Assembly (NCBI GenBank): GCA_002682975.1
Contig: NYSJ01000090.1
Location: 1,705 to 7,091, forward strand
Reading direction: 5' to 3'
DNA: 5,387 nt
From: Paracoccaceae bacterium
GTDB taxonomy: Bacteria > Pseudomonadota > Alphaproteobacteria > Rhodobacterales > Rhodobacteraceae
The position numbers and the translations under genes are program-made. The notes under the pieces are model-generated. The model was not told the origin of the DNA, searched no databases, and saw nothing but the letters and a program-made list of their open reading frames with translations. Positions 1-5,387 of this stretch are shown here, piece by piece. Numbering within the stretch: the stretch's first letter is position 1; each line of letters begins with the position of its first letter.

Positions 1-174
1 GCTAACGAATGGTCACTTCCTGACGATGAAGCGCATACTCTGGCCGGATTAGTAATTCACGAAGCACAGATGATCCCAACTGTTGGACAAGTATTCCGGT
101 TCCATGGCTATCGTTTTGAGATTATAGAAAGACACGCAAATCGAATAACATCGATAAAGGTAATTCCTATTTGA
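1..174 (+). CDS. HlyC/CorC-family transporter-associated protein, C-terminal fragment (5' end outside window)
   Basis: The frame is open from the first base and stops at TGA 172-174, giving the last 57 residues of a longer protein. The segment LPDDEAHTLAGLVIHEAQ, followed by IPTVGQVF, FHGYRFEI and a final NRITSIKV strand, matches the CorC_HlyC (transporter-associated) domain. That domain lies at the extreme C-terminus of CNNM/CorC-type proteins, after a CBS-domain pair. In the family, the DUF21 membrane forms are linked to magnesium or other divalent-cation export, and the soluble forms are accessory factors. The AGLVIHEAQ and FHGYRFEI wording resembles the alphaproteobacterial DUF21 membrane type more than the short soluble YbeX type, but the membrane and CBS parts are outside the window, so this is inference. 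The gene converges on uvrA with 19 bp between the stop codons. The old 'hemolysin' label for this family should not be read as a toxin. Confidence 0.85.
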   Translation, partial: ANEWSLPDDEAHTLAGLVIHEAQMIPTVGQVFRFHGYRFEIIERHANRITSIKVIPI

Positions 175-193
175 TTTCACTATTTACAAAATT

Positions 194-3055
194 TTACTCG
201 GCAGCAGTAATTTCCTTTTTATAAATCAGTTCATTCAAGTAGTGTGCAGTATGACTTTTAGAATTTTCCGCAACTTTTTCAGGACATCCTTCAGCAACAA
301 TCTGGCCACCTCGGTCTCCTCCCTCAGGGCCAATATCAATTATCCAATCCGCAGTTTTAATTACGTCAAGGTTGTGTTCTATGACGACAATCGTATTGCC
401 TTGATCGACTAATTCATGAAGTACTTCGAGAAGTTTGCGTACATCATCAAAGTGCAATCCAGTAGTTGGTTCGTCCAAAATGTATAGTGTGCGGCCAGTT
501 GCTCGCTTTGACAGCTCTTTCGATAATTTCACTCTTTGAGCTTCACCACCAGACAGAGTAGTAGCCTGTTGACCCACCTTTATGTACCCAAGGCCCACTC
601 GCACCAAAGCATCCATTTTTTCTCTAATACTTGGAATAGCGGTGAAAAATAATTGAGCGTCTTCCACAGTCATATCCAAGACATCTGAGATAGATTTTTC
701 TTTAAATTTAATTTCGAGTGTTTCGCGGTTATAACGAGCACCCCCACAGGTCTCACATGTTACATAGACATCAGGCAGAAAATGCATTTCAATTTTTATA
801 ACACCATCACCTTTACACGCCTCACAGCGCCCACCTTTGACGTTGAAAGAAAATCTTCCCGGTTTATATCCTCGTATTTTTGCTTCGGGTAATCCCGAGA
901 ACCATTCTCGAATTGGAGTAAAGGCGCCCGTATAGGTTGCTGGGTTAGATCTGGGTGTACGTCCAATTGGTCTCTGATCGATATCGATTACTTTATCCAA
1001 ATACTCCAATCCAATAATTTTTTCGCAAGGTGCTGGTGTTTGCTTAGCTCCATTCAGTCTCATTGAGGCAACTTTGAATAATGTTTCTATGACCAATGTC
1101 GACTTACCGCCACCAGACACACCAGTCACACACAGAAATTTACCAAGAGGGAATTTTACATCTACAGACTTAAGATTGTTGCCAGTAGCGCCAATAATTT
1201 TGAGATTTTTACCATTGCCCTTTCGTCTGATCGAAGGTACCGGTATCGACTTCTTTCCAGATAAGTATTGTCCAGTTATCGACTTTAAATTCGCAGTTAT
1301 TTCACTGGGTGTTCCACAAGCAACTACTTGGCCACCATGAACTCCAGCACCTGGCCCAAGGTCAAACACATAGTCTGCCTCCAAAATTGCTTCCTCATCA
1401 TGCTCAACCACTATAACCGTGTTTCCTTGATTACGAAGATTTTTTAAAGTCTGTAGAAGTCTTCCGTTATCTCTTTGATGTAATCCAATGGACGGTTCAT
1501 CCAATACATAAAGAACACCTGTTAACCCACTTCCAATCTGACTAGCGAGTCTTATCCGTTGGCTTTCTCCACCTGAGAGCGTTCCAGAACTTCTCGATAG
1601 CGATAAGTATTCAAGCCCAACATTATTTAAAAAGCCAAGACGCTCTACTATTTCTTTTAAAATAGTAGAGGCAATTTCTTGTTTCTGATTAGAGAGTGTG
1701 TCCTTAACTGCTGAAAACCATTCTAAAGCTTCCTTTATAGACATTTCTACAATTTGACCAATGTGCAGTCCATTGACTCTGACCGCGCGTGCTTGCGAAT
1801 TAAGACGGAAACCATCACAAGCCTTACACGATCTTTTGTTTTGATAGCTCTCAAACTCCTCTCTTACCCAACTGCTATCTGTTTCTTTATACCGACGCTC
1901 CATATTTGGAATAATACCTTCAAATGTTCTCTTTACTTGATATACTCGCCCACCTTCATCATATCGAAATAAAATTTCTTCCTCTCCAGAACCATACAAA
2001 AAAACTTGTTGAACAGTCTTTGGTATAGTTGCCCACTTAGCATGAAAGTCGAAATTATAATGATTTGAAAGAGCCTCAATAGTCTGAATAAAATATGGGC
2101 TTTTACCTTTCCGCCACGGTGCCAGTGCTCCGTCACTTATTTTCAACTCAACGTCGGGAACTACTAGGCTTTCGTCAAAAAATAACTCTGCACCTAGTCC
2201 GTCACAATCAGGGCAGGCTCCAAAAGGAGCATTAAACGAGAATAGTCGAGGTTCTATTTCAGGAATAGTGAAGCCACTAACAGGACACGCAAAGTTTTCC
2301 GAAAAGGTATAGCGCTGAGGATCTCCTTCCTCGACAACTGTTTCTAATATGGCAATACCGTCAGCCAAATCCAAAGCCGTACGAAGACTATCAGCAAGAC
2401 GTGTCTCTAGGTCCTTTTTCACAACTAAACGATCGACGACAACGTCAATGTCATGTCTGAATTTCTTATCTAATTTGGGCGGTTCATCAAGATCATAAAA
2501 ATTACCATCAACTTTTACTCTCTGAAATCCCTGTTTTTTCAACTCTAGGAATTCTTTCCTGTACTCGCCTTTCCGATCACGAACGATGGGAGCTAAAAGA
2601 AATGCTCTAGTGCCTTCATTAAGACACAAAACTTGATCGACCATTTCCTGAACTTGTTGAGCCTCTATTGGTAGGCCTGTTGCAGGACTATAAGGAGTTC
2701 CTACTCTAGCATAGAGTAACCTTAAATAATCGTATATCTCAGTTACAGTGCCAACTGTTGATCGCGGGTTTTTTGAAGTAGTCTTCTGCTCTATGGAAAT
2801 TGCTGGAGACAACCCTGTAATATGATCTACATCGGGTTTCTCCATCATGTCGAGAAACTGTCGGGCATATGCTGAAAGGCTTTCAACGTACCTCCTCTGG
2901 CCTTCTGCATATACCGTATCAAAGGCCAAGGACGACTTACCTGATCCGGAAAGACCAGTGATTACAACAAGTTTGTCTCTGGGAATATTAACATCGACTG
3001 ACTGAAGATTATGCTCCCTAGCACCGCGAACCTCAATAAATTTTAGTTCAGTCAT
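194..3055 (-). CDS. uvrA: UvrABC excinuclease subunit A (damage-sensing ATPase), complete
   Basis: This is the 953-residue DNA-damage recognition subunit of bacterial nucleotide excision repair. It acts in the cytoplasm as a dimer, loads UvrB on lesions and then leaves; E. coli UvrA has 940 residues. Two ABC ATPase modules are intact. Module 1 has Walker [10 protein letters not shown] (34-42), signature LSGGESQR (493-500), Walker B VLDEPS (517-522) and switch EHD (551-553). Module 2 has GVSGGGKST (645-653), LSGGEAQR (834-841), ILDEPT (859-864) and EHN (893-895). The UvrB-binding and DNA-binding insertions lie between the module 1 Walker A and signature. Cysteine pairs occur at C281/C284, C410/C413, C744/C747 and C767/C770. 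The first pair of zinc finger 1 is reduced to C257 with S260, a variant I recall as usual in alphaproteobacteria. The ATG at 3053-3055 is supported by GGAG seven bases upstream and by the normal family N-terminus. The gene stands alone, divergent from glk; no LexA box was found upstream. Confidence 0.98.
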   Translation of the reverse strand: MTELKFIEVRGAREHNLQSVDVNIPRDKLVVITGLSGSGKSSLAFDTVYAEGQRRYVESLSAYARQFLDMMEKPDVDHITGLSPAISIEQKTTSKNPRSTVGTVTEIYDYLRLLYARVGTPYSPATGLPIEAQQVQEMVDQVLCLNEGTRAFLLAPIVRDRKGEYRKEFLELKKQGFQRVKVDGNFYDLDEPPKLDKKFRHDIDVVVDRLVVKKDLETRLADSLRTALDLADGIAILETVVEEGDPQRYTFSENFACPVSGFTIPEIEPRLFSFNAPFGACPDCDGLGAELFFDESLVVPDVELKISDGALAPWRKGKSPYFIQTIEALSNHYNFDFHAKWATIPKTVQQVFLYGSGEEEILFRYDEGGRVYQVKRTFEGIIPNMERRYKETDSSWVREEFESYQNKRSCKACDGFRLNSQARAVRVNGLHIGQIVEMSIKEALEWFSAVKDTLSNQKQEIASTILKEIVERLGFLNNVGLEYLSLSRSSGTLSGGESQRIRLASQIGSGLTGVLYVLDEPSIGLHQRDNGRLLQTLKNLRNQGNTVIVVEHDEEAILEADYVFDLGPGAGVHGGQVVACGTPSEITANLKSITGQYLSGKKSIPVPSIRRKGNGKNLKIIGATGNNLKSVDVKFPLGKFLCVTGVSGGGKSTLVIETLFKVASMRLNGAKQTPAPCEKIIGLEYLDKVIDIDQRPIGRTPRSNPATYTGAFTPIREWFSGLPEAKIRGYKPGRFSFNVKGGRCEACKGDGVIKIEMHFLPDVYVTCETCGGARYNRETLEIKFKEKSISDVLDMTVEDAQLFFTAIPSIREKMDALVRVGLGYIKVGQQATTLSGGEAQRVKLSKELSKRATGRTLYILDEPTTGLHFDDVRKLLEVLHELVDQGNTIVVIEHNLDVIKTADWIIDIGPEGGDRGGQIVAEGCPEKVAENSKSHTAHYLNELIYKKEITAAE
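1643..1670. repeat. Perfect 11-bp inverted repeat (hairpin) inside uvrA
   Basis: CTCTACTATTT at 1643-1653 is exactly complementary to AAATAGTAGAG at 1660-1670, with a 6-base loop at 1654-1659. Three of the 11 pairs are G-C. In the uvrA frame the two arms encode parts of STILKEIVE, just before the module 1 ABC signature. No T-tract follows on either strand, so it is not a standard intrinsic terminator. The repeat is plain in the sequence; any function as an mRNA structure is unproven, and AT-rich coding DNA raises the odds of chance occurrence. Confidence 0.6.
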
Positions 3056-3062
3056 TATGTTT

Positions 3063-3066
3063 CTCC
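3063..3066 (-). promoter_or_regulatory. Ribosome binding site of uvrA
   Basis: On the minus strand the sequence reads GGAGAAACATA directly before the ATG. This gives a GGAG Shine-Dalgarno core seven bases from the start codon, which is near-ideal spacing and fixes the uvrA start at 3055. Confidence 0.8.
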
Positions 3067-3090
3067 ATTTCTGTAAGTAGAGATAGCTTC

Positions 3091-3119
3091 ATTATAAAAA
3101 CTCTCCAACACAAATTGAA
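3091..3119 (-). promoter_or_regulatory. Likely sigma-70-type promoter of uvrA
   Basis: The minus strand has a perfect -10 hexamer TATAAT (3096 down to 3091). Seventeen bases upstream is a weak -35 TTCAAT (3119 down to 3114), matching three of six consensus positions. Transcription would begin near 3084, leaving a leader of roughly 28 bases that contains the GGAG site. A palindrome lies immediately upstream (3124-3139). No GTTC-N7-GTTC motif, the usual alphaproteobacterial LexA operator, is present in the intergenic region. The -10 match is strong, but the DNA is AT-rich and the -35 is poor. Confidence 0.5.
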
Positions 3120-3123
3120 ATTA

Positions 3124-3139
3124 TCACAAATTTTTGTGA
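3124..3139. promoter_or_regulatory. 16-bp perfect palindrome, candidate operator upstream of uvrA
   Basis: TCACAAA (3124-3130) and TTTGTGA (3133-3139) form a perfect inverted repeat around a TT centre. The centre is about 47 bases upstream of the predicted uvrA start point, just beyond the -35, so a dimeric regulator bound here could act on uvrA. It also lies within the shared control region with glk, about 160 bp from the glk ATG. The half-sites are arranged TCACA-N6-TGTGA, the reverse of the CRP pattern TGTGA-N6-TCACA, so I do not assign it to CRP. The regulator is unknown. A small RNA hairpin is an alternative. Confidence 0.4.
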
Positions 3140-3190
3140 AATTGTTACGAGACTCAAATGGTTTAGAGTTTTTCAAAGACATATATACAA

Positions 3191-3218
3191 TTGATACAAT
3201 CAAATAACCTATTAATAT
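3191..3218 (+). promoter_or_regulatory. Possible promoter of glk (weak prediction)
   Basis: TTGATA (3191-3196) resembles a -35, and TAATAT (3213-3218), 16 bases downstream, matches four of six -10 positions. An alternative -10, TAAAAT (3248-3253), matches five of six but has no good -35 at standard spacing. The stretch is so AT-rich that such matches are expected by chance. The location upstream of glk is sensible, but the exact promoter is uncertain. Confidence 0.25.
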
Positions 3219-3274
3219 TATTGAGTTATTTAATGTTGCAGCAGTAATAAAATAGACTTATTGAATTATCTAAT
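3218..3274 (+). repeat. Imperfect 17-bp direct repeat, 40-bp period, upstream of glk
   Basis: TTATTGAGTTATTTAAT (3218-3234) and TTATTGAATTATCTAAT (3258-3274) match at 15 of 17 positions, and the copies start exactly 40 bases apart. Forty bases is close to four helical turns, so the two sites would face the same side of the DNA. The second copy ends 23 bases before the glk ATG. The arrangement would suit paired binding sites for a regulator of glk, with a possible -10 (TAAAAT, 3248-3253) between them. Low sequence complexity means chance similarity is a real alternative. Confidence 0.4.
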
Positions 3275-3297
3275 AAAATGAAATTAGAAAGTTTGTC

Positions 3298-4239
3298 ATG
3301 GGAAAAGGGCTATGTTTAACCGCTGATATTGGAGGTACGAATACAAGAGTTGCACTTTTCGACAATAAACTATTATTAAAGAGCTCTTGTATGACATTTT
3401 CCAATAACAAATATGGATCATTTGAAACTCTCGTAGCCAATTATTTACGTTCGGCAAGCGTAAGGTCGGTTAAGCACGCAGGAATTGCTGTAGCCGGAGT
3501 TGTCGAGGCAAATGCTGCCCAAATGACCAATCTAGCATGGAGTTTCAGCGAGAGATCAATAGCTTCCCTAACGGGAGCAGAGCATGTAGGAATTATCAAC
3601 GATTTACAAGCTCAAGGTTACGGGTTGAAAAGCCTGGATAGGTCAGATCTCGAGCCAATAATGGTCGGAAGTCAGAAGTCAAATTCAAATGATACACAGC
3701 TAGTCTGCGGTATGGGTACAGGTTTCAATGCTGCACCAGTATTTAAAGTCGGACACAAAATCTTTGTTCCACCATCAGAAGCAGGTCATTCGCAAATATC
3801 GATAGCAAATCAAAATCAACAAACCATCTTAAACAAGATTTCATCAGATCCCTCTTTTACCTCTGTAGAAGATATTCTTTCGGGCCGCGGACTTGAAGCG
3901 GCGGGCAGAGTACTCACAGGAAGTGATCAAACAGCAGCACAAATAATGGAAAGTGCATCTAACGGGGATAAAAACTCTAAAAATGTTGCAGATTTTTTAG
4001 CAACTTGTGCGGGATCCTTTTTTGGAGATCTTGCGCTAATTTTGCTTCCATTTGGTGGTATTTATCTAATTGGTGGTGTTTCCAGATCCCTAAAAGAATA
4101 CCTGAAATCAGAGAGCTTTATTAAAGCTTTTCGTGATAAGGGGAGGTTTTCAAAATTTAACGAAAAATTTTCTGTCCAACTTGTGAAAGATGATTTTGCT
4201 GCTTTAAAAGGGTGCAGAAATTTCATGATGCAAGTCTAA
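3298..4239 (+). CDS. glk: Glucokinase (Glk family), complete
   Basis: This is a 313-residue cytoplasmic ATP-dependent hexokinase-type enzyme that makes glucose 6-phosphate for glycolysis or the Entner-Doudoroff route; E. coli Glk has 321 residues. The phosphate-1 motif is DIGGTNTR (10-17). AGIAVAGVVE (61-70) precedes NDLQAQGYGL, with N101 and the catalytic base D102. The second phosphate motif is GMGTGFNAAPV (138-148). EAGH (E161, H164) and VEDILSGRGLE (E191) supply the other glucose contacts, so the five residues known from E. coli Glk (N99, D100, E157, H160, E187) all have counterparts. The adenosine-side motif is GGIYLIGGV (253-261), and the C-terminus DDFAALKGC is also family-like. The ATG at 3298 is the only in-frame start after the stop at 3271-3273. 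Its ribosome site, AGAAAG at 3286-3291, is weak. The motifs fit Glk rather than a ROK-type kinase. The gene is transcribed away from uvrA and meets the MFS gene 2 bp after its stop. Confidence 0.92.
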   Translation: MGKGLCLTADIGGTNTRVALFDNKLLLKSSCMTFSNNKYGSFETLVANYLRSASVRSVKHAGIAVAGVVEANAAQMTNLAWSFSERSIASLTGAEHVGIINDLQAQGYGLKSLDRSDLEPIMVGSQKSNSNDTQLVCGMGTGFNAAPVFKVGHKIFVPPSEAGHSQISIANQNQQTILNKISSDPSFTSVEDILSGRGLEAAGRVLTGSDQTAAQIMESASNGDKNSKNVADFLATCAGSFFGDLALILLPFGGIYLIGGVSRSLKEYLKSESFIKAFRDKGRFSKFNEKFSVQLVKDDFAALKGCRNFMMQV

Positions 4240-4254
4240 AATTAGATACTAATT
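4240..4254. terminator. Weak AT-rich hairpin at the glk/MFS convergent junction
   Basis: AATTAG (4240-4245) and CTAATT (4249-4254) form a 6-bp stem with a 3-base loop that covers the stop codon of the transporter gene and begins just after the glk stop. Only one pair is G-C. There are short T-rich runs on both sides (CCTTTTC on the plus strand, a TTTT run on the minus strand). It is the only candidate for a shared bidirectional terminator, but it is much weaker than a classical one. Confidence 0.2.
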
Positions 4255-5387
4255 AATCCTTTTCTAGTAGCCAATAATAATAGAAATGAACTAAAAATAA
4301 AATAAAGGCAGCATGCCAAATATTGTGAATTTAAATCGATATTCAAATCTATTAAATAACCACTTATCAACGGACCCAGAGCCGAGCCGATAACCATTAC
4401 TCCACCAGCTAAAGACTTTATACGGCCGAGATGAGCAGTCCCAAAACACTCAGCCCAAAAAGCATTAGGGATTATGTTATTCGAACCTGCAGTTATCGCA
4501 AAAAAGATCAATCCAATTGAGAAGCCCAGTAATGTTTCGCAAATAGAAAACATGTAGAAGCCAAAAATTGCTGGTATTTGATAAAAACCAATCATTTTAA
4601 TAGCGCCATACTTATCGATTAACCAACCCGACAAAAATGAAATTCCAACAGCTATCAAAGTGAATAGTGGATAAGTTTTTACCAAAGATAGGTGCTCCCA
4701 GCCCTTCAAATTAGAATAATTGACCTGCTGAAAAAAGAGAACAGTTCCAAACGCAGAAAGCCCTAGCAATCCCGGAACAGCTAACCAAAAAATACTACTT
4801 TTCAGCACCTGTGATCTAGACCAATGGCGCATTCCAAGCCCAAGAGTGATTTTATTTTCTTTAAAAGAATTTGGAGACCGCTCAGACCTCAGGGTGAAAA
4901 ATATTGCTACGGCCACAATAACTGGGAGAACTGCAGAAAATAACCAAATTGACCTCCAAGGGAGAAATAATAAAAATCCCACAAAAAACATAGGAATAAA
5001 GGATTCCCCTAACGAATAGCCTAAATTAGCAATTGCTAACGCTCTACCTCTGTATCTGGAAAACCATCGAGACATCGCTATTTGGGCTAAGTGGGTGGAC
5101 ATTCCCTGACCCATTAGTCTCAGTAGAAAAATAGTAATAATTAATCCTGAAATGGAACTTACTGCAGCCATACTAACCATTGCAAGTGCCAATATCCCTA
5201 AAACTAAGAAGGAAATATTTCTAGTTTTGTAATCATCCACCAGCCCACCAGTATAAATCATTACTGCGGCAGACATAAGAGTACCAGAAGCATAAATTGT
5301 ACCCCAATCAGAATTTGAAAGATTGAAACTAGACATTATTTCAACAGCGAATATCGAAATAAAAAAAGTTTGTCCAAAACTAGAAGA
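4242..5387 (-). CDS. Major facilitator superfamily transporter, N-terminus cut by window edge
   Basis: The 381 visible residues form an inner-membrane carrier with about 12 hydrophobic segments, the first partly missing. The frame is open to the right edge: the 17 codons before ATG 5334-5336 read SSSFGQTFFISIFAVEI, a typical first MFS helix, so that ATG is internal and the true start lies beyond 5387. Numbering from the edge, helix 2 (28-48) is followed by the family's loop motif GGLVDDYKTRN (47-57). SRWFSRYRGRA (106-116) precedes helix 5, a long hydrophilic central loop spans about 166-196, and the repeated loop motif GWLIDKYG (254-261) follows helix 8. GPLISGYLID (338-347) ends helix 11. 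The final helix runs into a short basic tail ending TRKGLISI. Members of this superfamily move small solutes using an ion gradient; I cannot name the substrate. Nearness to glucokinase is convergent, not operonic, so it is poor evidence for sugar transport. Confidence 0.9.
   Translation of the reverse strand, partial: SSSFGQTFFISIFAVEIMSSFNLSNSDWGTIYASGTLMSAAVMIYTGGLVDDYKTRNISFLVLGILALAMVSMAAVSSISGLIITIFLLRLMGQGMSTHLAQIAMSRWFSRYRGRALAIANLGYSLGESFIPMFFVGFLLFLPWRSIWLFSAVLPVIVAVAIFFTLRSERSPNSFKENKITLGLGMRHWSRSQVLKSSIFWLAVPGLLGLSAFGTVLFFQQVNYSNLKGWEHLSLVKTYPLFTLIAVGISFLSGWLIDKYGAIKMIGFYQIPAIFGFYMFSICETLLGFSIGLIFFAITAGSNNIIPNAFWAECFGTAHLGRIKSLAGGVMVIGSALGPLISGYLIDLNIDLNSQYLACCLYFIFSSFLLLLATRKGLISI

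Noticed and set aside
977..988. 12-bp palindrome ATCGATATCGAT in uvrA
   Set aside because: It arises from the repeated codons for Ile-Asp-Ile-Asp ahead of the conserved [10 protein letters not shown] segment; coding explains it.
1074..1340. 88-codon open frame on the plus strand within uvrA
   Set aside because: It lies wholly antisense to the conserved second ATPase module of UvrA; its translation shows no family likeness, so it is a shadow of uvrA.
1754..1972. 72-codon open frame on the plus strand within uvrA
   Set aside because: It is antisense to conserved UvrA sequence (CKAC and [11 protein letters not shown] region) and has no recognisable domain.
1933..2136. 67-codon open frame on the minus strand in another frame of uvrA
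   Set aside because: It overlaps intact uvrA on the same strand with no frameshift in uvrA; an out-of-frame shadow.
2898..2928. TGGCCTT ... AAGGCCA inverted repeat near the uvrA start
   Set aside because: The stem is only 7 bp with a 17-base loop, and both arms encode residues conserved in UvrA ([11 protein letters not shown]), so chance and coding suffice.
3191..3203. TTGAT-ACA-ATCAA as an FNR/Anr box
   Set aside because: The FNR consensus needs four bases between half-sites; here there are three, so it does not fit.
3278..3319. 13-codon ORF overlapping the glk start (MKLESLSWEKGYV), as a possible leader peptide
   Set aside because: There is no ribosome binding site before its ATG, no biased composition such as an attenuator run, and no paired terminator hairpins; likely chance.
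5334..5336. ATG as the start of the MFS transporter
   Set aside because: The frame stays open for 17 more codons to the window edge, and these encode a typical first MFS helix (FGQTFFISIF), so this methionine is internal.

Overview
The window looks like ordinary chromosomal DNA from an AT-rich alphaproteobacterium, probably a streamlined marine relative of the Rhodobacterales/Roseobacter group. This rests on recalled protein style, not a database search. The UvrA carries the CPVSGFTI form of its first zinc-finger region, the glucokinase has the alphaproteobacterial GTGFNAAPV loop, and the CorC-type tail (AGLVIHEAQ, FHGYRFEI) is of a kind I associate with that class. Gene density is high and the only sizeable gap is AT-rich. 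I saw no mobile elements, CRISPR array, tRNA or rRNA.

Layout, left to right. Positions 1-174 (+) are the last 57 codons of an HlyC/CorC-family protein. After 19 bp, the complete uvrA gene (194-3055, minus) runs towards it; it encodes the damage-recognition ATPase of nucleotide excision repair. A 242-bp divergent intergenic region (3056-3297) holds the uvrA ribosome binding site and promoter, a perfect 7-2-7 palindrome, and an imperfect 17-bp direct repeat with a 40-bp period in front of the next gene. A complete glucokinase gene (3298-4239, +) follows. Only 2 bp later, and convergent with it, comes a major facilitator superfamily transporter (4242 to the right edge, minus), whose N-terminus lies outside the window.

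The four genes show no shared pathway or operon. uvrA is DNA repair, glk is entry of glucose into glycolysis or the Entner-Doudoroff route, the MFS carrier has no assignable substrate, and the CorC-type protein is an ion-transport or membrane-associated accessory. Both convergent junctions are tight and lack a good intrinsic terminator. The items most worth a second look are non-coding: the palindrome next to the uvrA promoter (with no alphaproteobacterial LexA box there), the direct repeat upstream of glk, and a perfect 11-bp inverted repeat inside uvrA. I found no convincing new biological system.
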